DNA of 64,000 nucleotides from Talinum fruticosum. Its lineage: Eukaryota; Streptophyta; Magnoliopsida; Caryophyllales; Talinaceae. A program made the translations under genes and the position numbers. Positions 11,897 through 21,509 of the stretch are shown piece after piece; the stretch's first letter is position 1, and each line of letters starts with the position of its first letter. The DNA is taken from positions 7,740,212 through 7,804,211 of the forward strand of contig JAITYX010000026.1 in NCBI GenBank assembly GCA_021018815.1, read 5' to 3'. The notes beneath the pieces were generated by a model. That model saw only the letters and a list, made by a program, of their open reading frames with translations. It was not told the DNA's origin and did no database searches.

Positions 11897-13591
11897 TTAT
11901 GACAAGTTATTGAAAAAGAAAAAAAAATTGGATTGAAATTGCCAATAGAATTTACTTGGATAAGGGCACAATAGACATGCAATACCCAAAACCACACTAT
12001 TCTCACAAGTGGAATTTTATCCTTCAAAGGGTTAGTTATACCCTTCCTCATGTAAGACAAATAATTGGTCATAGCACTTTCATGTGGTTTGATAATTAGC
12101 GACCTATTGGCCCTCTCTACTTAATGATGTAAGGATATCAAAAAACATGGAACACTTGAGAGTCCGAAGTGTTATTAGGAATGGTTGTTGGAATAACTTG
12201 TGGTTGAAAAGATGGATTCCTAATAATATAGTTGAGATGATCACTAAGATCAAGCTAAATAGGCTTAACTCAGATAGTGATGGCCCTAGTTAGAGTTTAA
12301 ACCCCAATGGTAAGTTCACCGCGTCATCCCTATATTGGCATTTATACAAAAGCCCACCTTGAGAACATAAGATCAAATGGAAACAAATTTGGAAAATTAA
12401 AGTTTAGGAAAAAATTAAAGTATTAATCTGGTGTGCTGCACACCAAGGTTTGCAGGTTGCAAATCGCTTAAGTTAATGGATTTATGATGTTGAGCCTACT
12501 TGTTCCTTATGCCATCTTCGTAATGAAAGTCACCTCCATTTATTTAGATATTGCCCTTTTGCCGCAACTACATGGTGTAAATTCCTTCCACCTAATGAGC
12601 ATTGCCTTATTGCTAATTTCTTGAATCTAAGTCGGCATGGTTGGTTAAGTTTGAATCTTAAAAATGATAACTGGAACAGGATGTTTATGATAATATGCTG
12701 GCACATTTGGATTTACAAAAACTAATGTATTTTCTCTAATCAAACTCAAAGTAATCATAGTGCATGGACATATTTGATATATGACTTAGCTCAAGCTAAC
12801 ACTTTATGGAGTTTACAGGGACCAGATTTTCTGAAAAATACCCCGATCGTCATATGAAAACCCCCAACCTAGGTTCACTTTAAGATCAATTTTGGGCTCT
12901 ATAGAGATGAGGTGAAGAAGATTTATGGCTGGTGGCCTTATAAGGACGACTAACCACAATTGTTTCCTTGGTTGACGGTCATTGTCCAATCCGATGATAA
13001 AGAAATGGCCATCTTGGAAGTGATGAAAGAAACACTCATGAAAGCTTGGGACTACAACATCCCAAAGATGGAAATCGACCTTGAAGATGATGTCATCAAC
13101 CAAATTAAGGAGGACATGAATTTGGATGACAACAAACCCACGACTATGTCATTGGGCAAGTCATCGACCTTATCAAAAGGAAGTGGGAAATTACCATCAA
13201 CCATGCAATAGGGGCGGTTAACTTGGTTGCAGTGGCACCGGCCAATGTCAATAAGGATAAAATGGAACTGTTTTTGCTTCATACCTTATTTCCCCACAAG
13301 TGAAATAGATTATTCAAGCTGATGAACGGGTCATCCAAATAGGTAAGGAAATGATGGAGAAGTGAGATCACTTTGTTGCTAGCTCCCAATGTAACTAGTC
13401 TTTTCATGCATCTTGTGTTACTTGTTTGTGTTGTTTCCTCGTGTAATGTATTATGGCATTGTTTTCCTTTGAATTTCGTTGGTGTTGGTCATTGATGCAT
13501 TTGTTGGCGTCTTTATGTTTGTGGTTTTGCATGTAACTTGTATGTTTATAATTTTCTTTTCAACTTAATAAAGTCCTTTTTCTTCTAAAAA
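11897..13591 (+). mobile_element. 5'-truncated non-LTR retrotransposon (LINE) remnant
   Basis: The plus strand at about 12135-12760 encodes, in interrupted frames, a zf-RVT-like zinc-binding domain. It reads a 'DGKFTASSLYW' type block, then 'IWCAAHQGLQVANRL', then Cys-x2-Cys ('CSLCHLRNESHLHLF') and 'CPFAATTW'. This is the domain that follows the reverse transcriptase in plant LINEs. The RT itself is missing. The 3' end has AATAAAG-like 'taataaagtcc' (about 13567) and a short A-run at 13587-13593. The 14-bp perfect duplication on both sides fits target-primed insertion. Whether all of 11897-12130 belongs to the insert is uncertain. Confidence 0.65.
12960..13211 (+). pseudogene. Unidentified acidic ORF in LINE 3' region
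   Basis: An 83-codon open frame rich in Asp, Glu and Lys, downstream of the zf-RVT remnant and inside the same insertion. I do not recognise the domain. It could be part of the LINE 3' region or an older host sequence. The reverse strand is also open, so coding is doubtful. Confidence 0.25.
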
Positions 13592-13605
13592 AACTTACTA
13601 GTAAA
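13592..13605 (+). repeat. Right target-site duplication of LINE remnant
   Basis: Exact copy of 11883-11896, directly after the terminal A-run. Confidence 0.7.
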
Positions 13606-13767
13606 ATATTACAATCCACCACTAAAACAGACACTTTAAATTCTTTAATCATTAAAGGGATGTTTGGTTTAACTAGACTGAAATGAAATAGAATTGGGAA
13701 TAAAATCGGGGGTATGGAAATGGTTTTTTATCGTTCCAATTGTTTGATTTAACTAATAAATGATTTC

Positions 13768-14329
13768 TAATGTAGTATAATCCCGAGTTATCCACGTAAT
13801 ATGCCGCGCTAATGTTGAATCGGATCAAACCCAGCTTGACATCGGTATTAACTTCACATTGGTCCTAAAGAGGCCCAACTCTTTATGTGAAAAGTAAAAT
13901 AAAGATTGTAAGTGAAATACCCATTTTACCCCTCATTCATGAGTCATATACATACTAACCCTTTCATGCACAAAGGGGAGGTTACATTCATTACACAAAC
14001 ACTTTAAGAGAGGACATACTTCGCTCTCTGTAGAGTCCATAATCCCCTAATCTTCATAAAGATCCCTCCTTTATTTAAGCATCTTCATAGGTCTCAACTT
14101 TTGGAACAAGAAACCGATCTTCTCTAAAGATCGGATCTTTACTCATCCTCTATTTCCTCTTCTAACTTAAGTTTCGGAGGGGCATTCCCTAGGATCCAAC
14201 CCTCGGGCGTGCCTTTGTGTAGGTCAGGAGCACACCGAGCGGGACACACGACAATCCGAGCCTCCCACGAGCGTAAGTCCATTTCTCCAAATCATCAAAC
14301 AAATCATCATCTAAGTTTCTTCGGAAACA
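13768..14329 (+). repeat. Left LTR of the Tat-like element
   Basis: Aligned throughout with 20927-21504. It shares 'tataatcccgagttatccac', 'gacatcggtattaacttcac' and 'cacaaaggggaggttacatt'. The start has decayed to TAATGTAG, where the right LTR has TGATGTGG. It ends in CA before the PBS. Confidence 0.88.
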
Positions 14330-14330
14330 G

Positions 14331-14350
14331 ATTGGCACCGTCTCGTGGGG
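14331..14350 (+). other. Primer-binding-site-like sequence
   Basis: attggcaccgtctcgtgggg directly follows the left LTR. It resembles the TGGCGCCGT-type PBS used by many plant Ty3/gypsy elements, with substitutions. The tRNA is not assigned. Confidence 0.55.
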
Positions 14351-14871
14351 AGAAATGGTAGCTCATGGTAGCAAGCAACACCCGCTCTAAATCAAGGATG
14401 ACTAGAACTTAAGATAGGGGACGTGACACTCGCTAACCCTTCCCTAGCGAACAACAACAAGAATACCAAGTGGAGGATAAGGTTGAGTCTTCCCATCGCT
14501 CCACTCGGGAATCGACCTCCTAGTCACCAAGGAAATGTAACCATCGATGCCTTCCAAAAATACATGGACACCATGCAAAGTACCATGCTTTAGAGGATGC
14601 AAGAGCAGATTAAGACCACCATGGAACAGAGTCGCACCATCCCTTCGTTCTACTACAATTAGGCTCCTACATTTGTCCCTCCGCCCAACAGAGGTCCGAC
14701 ATAAGTGTAACCCCTAGGAGGAATCCCTCAGACAATGTCCAAATCATTGCCACAGGACAACCAAGCACCGAGCATGTTGCCCAAGGCGATGCTACGGAAT
14801 TATTCATGTAAGGAGAGCCTTAAACCAAGCTAGGGAGAAGGTGGCAACCTCTCACACTGCATCGACCCTTT

Positions 14872-16110
14872 ATGCTTCTCATAGCAAGAGTTCGACATGG
14901 TTCGTGGGCCAAGAAGAGAACTCTCAAGTTTCGAGGGCAGGCTGGCCTCAAGTGCATGATCGCCTCCAATACTCCCAAGGGCAAGACCGACCTCGAGAAA
15001 GATAAAGGCATACAAGCCCCCAACGGTATGTCACTAAGGAGTACAATGTTAGGAAAACAAGGCATCAAGACGAGTCGCCTAGAAGGGATTGGTAGCACCG
15101 CATCGAAGAAAGGTGTACTCGCCTAGGTCGGAGCGTAGTAAGAGCCCTTCCTTGATGGAGGTGGCAAGACCTCTCCCTCCACCTATCCATGTAATAGGCT
15201 CAGCTTTGCAACAAGACCCTCCAATTTTTACTACACCTTTCACCCAAGTCGTTATGCAATCACCTCATCCCAAAAGGGTCAAGGTGCCGAACATCGATCC
15301 ATATGATGGAACCCACTCGACTTAGAGGACTATCTCACATATTGCATGTCCTATATGTATGTCCAAGAAGCAACAGATGTCATCTTCTGTCGCTTCTTTC
15401 CAGCCTACCCCGAAGGGAGTAGCACGAAGTAGTTCAATGGCCTTCCCTCGGTAGCATTTCTTCATTTCAAGAGTTATCGGAAAAGTTTGTTGGGCGATTC
15501 CTCGCGACTTGCAAAGAGAAGAGGACTAGCATACACCTTTCTAAAGTGAAATAAGGGAATAACGAATCACACAAGGATTATGTTCGTCGGTTTCATGGAG
15601 AAGCAGTCCTTGTTCCAAATTTGGAGGACGGGGTAGCCTATACGACCGTCCTCAATGGGCTCAAAGGGGACGCTTCAAGTTCTCCCCGGCCGAGCAGAGG
15701 GTGTGTACTCCGGTTGAAGTCCTTAGGAAAGTAGCAAGCTTTATCCAAGCAGCTGAGATATGTGTTAAAGAGGGAGATCAAGCTTGAAAGGGGAGGGTGA
15801 TAAGCAACCCTACCAAAAGCCGGGGAAGAAACAAAGGATTGATGATCGAGATCACCATTTCAATACCGACCCTAGAAGCATTCTCGATAGAAATCAAAGG
15901 GCACGCCATGTTGAAGAGGCCACCTCCTATGGCAATATGTTCTTGCAACACCGAGAAGTATTGTGAGTTCTATGAGCAATCGGGGCACAACACTCGCCGA
16001 TTGTAGGAAACTCAAGAAGGCACTTAACAAGTTGGTAGATCATGGCGAGATCAACCGTTTCCTTAAGAGAGGACCAAGGGCCATGTAGAGAAATATGCAA
16101 GGCAAGAAAC
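14872..16110 (+). pseudogene. Gag of Tat-like element (broken)
   Basis: Interrupted frames encode a retrotransposon Gag. 'RVKVPNIDPYDGTHS' (about 15268-15316) begins the conserved capsid region, followed in shifting frames by 'YMYVQEATDVIFCRFFPA', a 'FNGLPS' block, and 'FIQAAEICVKEGDQA' near 15745-15783. A zinc-knuckle remnant (CEFYEQSGHNT..C) lies at about 15966-16010. Several stops and shifts are present, so no full protein can be made. Confidence 0.7.
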
Positions 16111-16238
16111 AGGATCGGAAGGACAAAGGGCAAGAGGATGAGTGCTTTACTCAATTAGTAGCGACCATAGTGGGAGGCCTCGCGGGAACTTCACCACAGC
16201 CTTCCTGGAAAGCTTACCTCCGAAGTGCCCAATAGGTA

Positions 16239-16768
16239 ATGGTAACGGGACAACCTCCATTATTGGAGGTTCCCACCATGACCTTTGGTAAAGAGGACCT
16301 GAAGGGCATGTCTACTCCTCACGACGACCCCTTGGCCATTAAATTTAAGATTGCAAATGCTAATGTCGTAAAGATTCTAATAGACACGGGTAGCTCGGTG
16401 GACGTTGTCACTTGGGAGTGTCTACGAAATTGAAGTACCCAGCGGATGGCCTCAGTCCCTTAGTCAACCCCATCATGTGATTTAGGGGACAAACTCTTAT
16501 GCCCCTTGGAATGATTTGCTTACCTGTCAGGATAGGGGAAAAGACTAAGGCTCGAAATATGGAGGTCGACTTCCTTGTTGTGGATGTTCCAATAGCTTAC
16601 AATGTGATAATTGGGCTCCCTACCTTATCCATCATCAAAGTGATTGTAGGCCCTTACCTTTTGCTCATGAGGTATGAATTGGATGATGGCATTGTTGGTA
16701 AGTTGTATGGTGATCAAAGGATGGCTCATGAATGTCACTATGTCGACATGAAGCCTTTTATGAAATAG
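16239..16768 (+). pseudogene. Retroviral-type aspartic protease of Tat-like element (broken)
   Basis: Contains the active-site motif DTGSS (16383-16397) in the context 'VKILIDTGSSVDVVTW', then after a frame break 'GQTLMPLGMICLPV' and 'YNVIIGLPTLSIIKVI', which is the usual C-terminal half of plant gypsy proteases. The protein would cut the Gag-Pol precursor. The open frame stops at 16768 and no RT follows. Confidence 0.75.
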
Positions 16769-17370
16769 GCCGAAGCTTTAGCTATTTACCTTGCCACTAA
16801 GAAAGACTATGGGAAGACTCATTGTGAACCCTTAGATAAAAGCAAACTCAAGAAGTGTTTTGTTTGAGAGAAGCACAACATCGTTTGTAAGTAGAGTTTT
16901 TTTTTTTTCCTTTCAACAAAATGAAGAAGTCTTTGTATCGGTGGACTCTCTTTTCCAAGGACCCACTCATGATGTATGAGATCCCAATTTTCTCTGGACT
17001 CACCCCTCACTTGAATTACCCTTTTGTTAAGGATTCAATAGGGGCGTGAGATCCTTTTTCTATGTGGACTCAAATTTTCCCTATGATCAATACAATGAGT
17101 GCCGTGCATACAATCTGTTTGCATTTCTTGTTACCGAATTGGGGGCATATTTAGAGAAGGGGCTAACATGGATCCTCAACTTTATTATGCAAAGGGCTAA
17201 CATGTACCCTAGCATAAAATAATTTCGGCAATGAGAAAAACAAAGAAAAACAACGTTGATAAGGAGTATCATGTTCATAAAGGTTGGTCATGTTCTTGAG
17301 GGATCGATCATGTTTCCCAGGGATCAGCTTGTGTCTTAAAGGAGTCGATCATGATCTCAACAATGCTCAA

Positions 17371-17760
17371 AAGAAGACCCTATGGGGTCATACATGACCC
17401 CTAAGGGTTATCATTCAAGAGAAGACCCTTTTGGGTCATGTACATGACCCTTAAGGGATATAAACCAAGAGAAGACCCTTTGGGGTTATATGTGACCCCT
17501 TAGGAGTATCACTTAAGTAGAAGACCTTATGGGGTCATAAATGACCCCTATCATTTAAGAGAAGGCCTTTCTGTGTCATGTACATGACCCTTAAGGGATA
17601 TAAACCAAGAGAAGACCCTTTGGGTTTATATGTGACCCCTTAGGAGTATCACTTAAGAAGAAGAACCTATGGGGTCCTACATGGCCTCTAAGGGGTGTCA
17701 TTCAATAGAAGACCCTTTTGGGTCATACATGATCCAAAAGGAGTATCCTACTCAGTGATC
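17371..17760 (+). repeat. Minisatellite with GACCC...GGGTCAT palindromic units
   Basis: About eight units of roughly 50 bp, each with 'gaagaccct', then 'ggggtcat' and 'atgacccc' as a small palindrome. A higher-order period of 140 bp is visible: 'taaaccaagagaagaccctt' recurs at 17461 and 17601. It lies downstream of the protease inside the Tat-like element. Confidence 0.85.
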
Positions 17761-17805
17761 TAAAAGGAGTATATACATCACTACGGATCCGCAAAGGATA
17801 GGCCC

Positions 17806-18580
17806 TTGGGTTATCGAACTAAATATCAAGGAAATAGAGTAATAGTTATCCTACTCGGAGTGACTAAGGGCGAGTCATGGGAAGGAGTCACAAAGTCTAC
17901 AATTTTTCGGAATATGCTACTATCGGCCTCGCCTAGGGGCCTCGAAGATGTGCTACTTTGCAAAGCGATACTAAAAGGAGGAATGGAAGATACATGGAAG
18001 GGTGAAGTTCGTGTGCTCATTATTCCAATATACAGGGGTTTTTCATGGAATGATTTTAATGGATGAAGTTGAAACTCGGGTACTCAAGCATGCGTGGAGC
18101 TGAAAATTTGGAGACAAATAAGAGATAAGAGTTGAAAAAATTTGGAGTCCCAAGCTGAATTTTTGAAGATGATTTCATGAGTCCAAGTGAAGAAAAGAGA
18201 AGAAAAAGAGATCAAAAAAGCTGAAAATTCAGATTCAAATATTCAATCAAAACAAAAGGGGGGTAGAAATTTGGAGAATGAGGAGACAGCAAAAATTTGA
18301 AGACAAAAGCTACCGAACTCCCTCTCTCACTCACCAGCCAGCTTTCTTTCTCTTCTTAGCACTACCAACATTCTCTCTCTCCTCACGGGCCTTTCTTTGC
18401 CCTCACTGACAGCCCTCATCTCTCTTTCTCTCCCATGCTAGCACCCTCTTTTCTCTCTCTTCACAGACCTCTCTGATAGCTGCTCACCTCATGGTCTCCC
18501 TCAAACTCCCTCGCTACCTAACCGAGCCCTTATCTTCCCCCTCCCCGTTCAGCTACATCTCTCACTGCCAAGCCCCTTCA
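17806..18580 (+). other. Non-coding interior of Tat-like element
   Basis: An open frame at 17806-18066 and CT-rich DNA after 18300 have no recognised domain. There is no RT, RNase H or integrase motif. Confidence 0.5.
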
Positions 18581-18599
18581 TCGCTGCCCAATTCTATCC

Positions 18600-19095
18600 C
18601 TCCTCAAGGGCTCAGTACCAAGCCCTTACTCTCCTCCCATGGCTAAAGATCTCAGCTACCAGCTTTCTCTCTCTCTCTCTCGCTGCCCCCACATCCCTCA
18701 AGCTCTCGCTGCTTCACTCTCTTTCTTCATTTGCTGCAAACTCTCAAACTCTTGCTGCTCTCATGGCTGCCAAGGGCTCGGTCTAAAGCCCATACTCTCA
18801 CTGCTCGTATTTCACTCAAGGGCTGGGTCAGACCGAGCCCTCTGACTGAGCCCTCATCTTTCTGCCTCCCGTTCAGCCCTCTCTCTTGAGGGCTTGGTCA
18901 GACCGAGCCCTCTTTTGCAACCCTCGCTCTCTCTCTGCTACCTCAACCCTCATTCTCTCTCAAGGGCTCGGTCAGACCGAGCCCTCCAATACAACCACTT
19001 ATCTTGCTCTCAAGGGCTCGGTGACCGAGCCCTACCTTGCAGCCCTCCCCATTCATCCTTCTCTCCCCTCAAAGGCTTGATATCGAGCCCTAAGT
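18600..19095 (+). repeat. Dispersed GGGCTCGGTC / GACCGAGCCC inverted words
   Basis: Four or more copies of 'caagggctcggt(ca)gaccgagccct' at about 18820-18842, 18889-18911, 18961-18986 and 19012-19033. Each can fold into a short GC-rich hairpin. They lie in a CT-rich low-complexity setting inside the Tat-like element. Confidence 0.75.
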
Positions 19096-19524
19096 TATGG
19101 CTTTGATACATGAAACTGAGCCTTCGTGAACGTGCTTCCACTCTAAGCCCAAGCTCAAGCAAAATTGGAGGAACACTTGCTTCAAATTTTTTAAACATAA
19201 AAATAAATAATTCTATACAAATACCAAATAAAAATAATAATGATGGTAAAAATAAGAAAAATAATATATACATATATATATATATGTATGTGAATTTGTT
19301 TATTTATTTTATCTTTACCTTTTATTATTATTTGAATTATTATTTGTATCAATTTATTTATAATGCACAAATTTAACCAATGCTAACAAAAATAATAATT
19401 TGAAAAATAAGATATATTTGAGAAGTATATCTTACGTAAATTATTATGGACATTGTGTTGTGCACTACAAAGTCCGAAAGTTTATGGCCTAACTCTCGAG
19501 CCTTAAAATTTTTTCGGCAAATTT

Positions 19525-20190
19525 ACGCATTTTTAGCCCCAAGGGGCTACCGTTGTGCCCTTTGAACATCCAATTTAACCCCAAGGTGTTTGGGTCGTGT
19601 CTCTTGCTCCAAACATGGTGGTACCATGAGACGCATCTTTAGCCCAAGGGGCTAATGCCGTGCCCTTTTGCACACCCAATTTAACCCAAAGGGGTTCGGG
19701 TCGTGTCTCTTTCTCCAAACATGGTGGTACCATGGGAATCTTACGCATCTTTAGCCCCAAAGGGCTAATGTCGTGCCCTTTTGCACACCCAATTTAACCC
19801 CAAGGGGTTGAGGTCGTGTCTCTTACTCCAAACATGGTGGTACCATGAGAGTCTTACACATCTTTAGCCCCAAGGGGCTAATGTCGTGCCCTTTTGCACA
19901 CCCAATTTAACCCCAAGGAGTTTGGGTCGTGTCTCTTACTCCAAACATGGTGCTACCATGGGATTCTTATGCATCTTTAACCCCAAGGAGCTAATGTCGT
20001 GCCCTTTTACACACTCAATTTAACCCCAAGGAGTTCGGGTCGTGTCTCTTGCTCCAAACATGGTGGTACCATGGGAGTCTTACGTATCTTTAGCCCCAAG
20101 GGGCTAATGTCGTGCCCCGAAGACACCCAATTTTAGCCCCAAGGGGCTCGGGTTGTGTCTTTCGCTGAAAACATGGAAATACGGGAAAGT
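19525..20190 (+). repeat. 113-bp tandem repeat, six copies
   Basis: Units begin with acgcatctttagccccaagg or a variant at 19525, 19631, 19743, 19856, 19969 and 20082, giving spacings of 106, 112, 113, 113 and 113. Each contains 'agccccaaggggct', 'aaccccaagg(gg)tt' and 'ccaaacatggtggtaccatg', so each unit carries internal palindromes. It lies just upstream of the right LTR. Confidence 0.93.
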
Positions 20191-20540
20191 CCCAAGCGGA
20201 GCTAAGGACCAAAAGGCCTCTCAAGGTTGGCCCCATCGACCGTAGGAGGGGCGACCGAGGCCCCAAGGCCATTGGAGAACCCCATGGACCTGGCCATAGG
20301 CTGTAGGGGCGACCAACTTGGCCTCTAGGCGACTAGAGGACACCACGGTCCAGGCCAAGGCCCGAGGCACAAGCCATGGTGGTGGCCAGCAAAGGCCACC
20401 TGTGGAGGCCACCACCGGCTTGCCCACAGGTCATGGCAGGCCCCTAGTGCCTGTGGAAGCTACCACCCCCACTACCACAGGCCGCGACAGGCCTCAACAG
20501 GTCCCTAGGACCAAAATAAGGCCCCACACTCGAGGCCATG
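20191..20540 (+). other. GC-rich segment upstream of right LTR
   Basis: Rich in ggccacc/ccacagg words, with open frames on both strands caused by composition. No domain recognised. Confidence 0.5.
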
Positions 20541-20905
20541 ACCCTTGGGGACCCCAAGGCAGCGCCTATTCCTCGTATCCGATGTTATTTTTGTCGTACC
20601 TTGTTGTGAAGCACTATAAGAGGATATTGAAGTGTTTTCATAACGCCTCATAGTCTTCATGGAGCCATAATGGGGTTCCTCATCATCTCCAACTAATGAA
20701 GCTAGCGAAACGAGTGTGTTGGATCTTAATTTATTTCCAATGGTTAAGATCATATCCTTTACACCTCCTAAGTGAGCTGCAATGATAGAAGAGAAAAGGA
20801 GCAAACACTTCACGCTACTTAATGACTATTTTTAACCGCCCAAAGCTTCAAGAAGCGGAGAGGACATTGTTCCACATCTCACCTACTCATTTCGAGGTGC
20901 GAGCA

Positions 20906-20926
20906 CGTGGAATATAAGGGGCTAAA
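20906..20926 (+). other. Polypurine-tract-like site
   Basis: A purine-rich run including 'aaggggctaaa' directly precedes the right LTR, the expected place for plus-strand priming. Confidence 0.5.
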
Positions 20927-21504
20927 TGATGTGGTATAATCCCGAGTTATCCACGTAAGATGTCGCGATAATGCTACATCGGATCAAATTGGGTTTGACA
21001 TCGGTATTAACTTCACAATGGGCCTAATAAGGCCCAACTCTCTATGTGATAAGTAAAACAAATATTGTAGGTGAAATAACCATTTTACCCCTCATTCATG
21101 AGTCCTATAAATACTAACCCTTTTATGCACAAAGGGGAGGTTACATTCATTACACAAACACCGTAGGAGAGGACATACTTCGTTCTCTCTAGAGTCCATA
21201 ATCATCTTCAACTAATATCCCCTAATCTTCATAAAGGTCCCACCTTTATTTAAGCATCTTTAAAGGTCTCGAACTTTTGGACCAAGAAACCGATCTTCTC
21301 CAAAGATAAGATCTTTATTCATCCTTCATTCCCTCTTCGACTTAAGCTTCGGAGGGGCATTCCCGAGATCCAACCCCTGGGCGTGCCTTTGTGCAGAGCC
21401 AGGAGCGCACCGAGCGAGACACACGACAATCCGAGCCTCCCATGAACGTAAGTCCATTTCTCCGAATCATCAAACAAATCATCATCTAAATTTCTTCGAA
21501 AACA
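20927..21504 (+). repeat. Right LTR of the Tat-like element
   Basis: Begins TGATGTGG and ends ACA. Collinear with 13768-14329. The 14-bp insertion 'atcttcaactaata' near 21202 and point differences show the two LTRs have diverged since insertion. Confidence 0.88.
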
Positions 21505-21509
21505 ATTTG

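Larger units (their letters stand above)
13768..21504 (+). mobile_element. Ty3/gypsy LTR retrotransposon, gag-protease only (Tat-like)
   Basis: A 7.7-kb element with LTRs of 562 bp (left) and 578 bp (right), near-identical 5-bp flanks (atttc at 13763-13767, atttg at 21505-21509), a PBS-like site after the left LTR and a purine-rich tract before the right LTR. On the plus strand it encodes degraded Gag with a zinc knuckle and an aspartic protease. No reverse transcriptase, RNase H or integrase sequence is recognisable, so it is non-autonomous. The region 16800-20900 is instead filled with repeat arrays, as seen in the hypervariable 3' region of Tat-lineage elements. The lineage assignment is inference from Gag wording and layout. 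Confidence 0.85.

Noticed and set aside
18639..19106. Plus-strand frames in CT-rich sequence
   Set aside because: Low-complexity and hairpin-word repeats inside the RT-less gypsy element.
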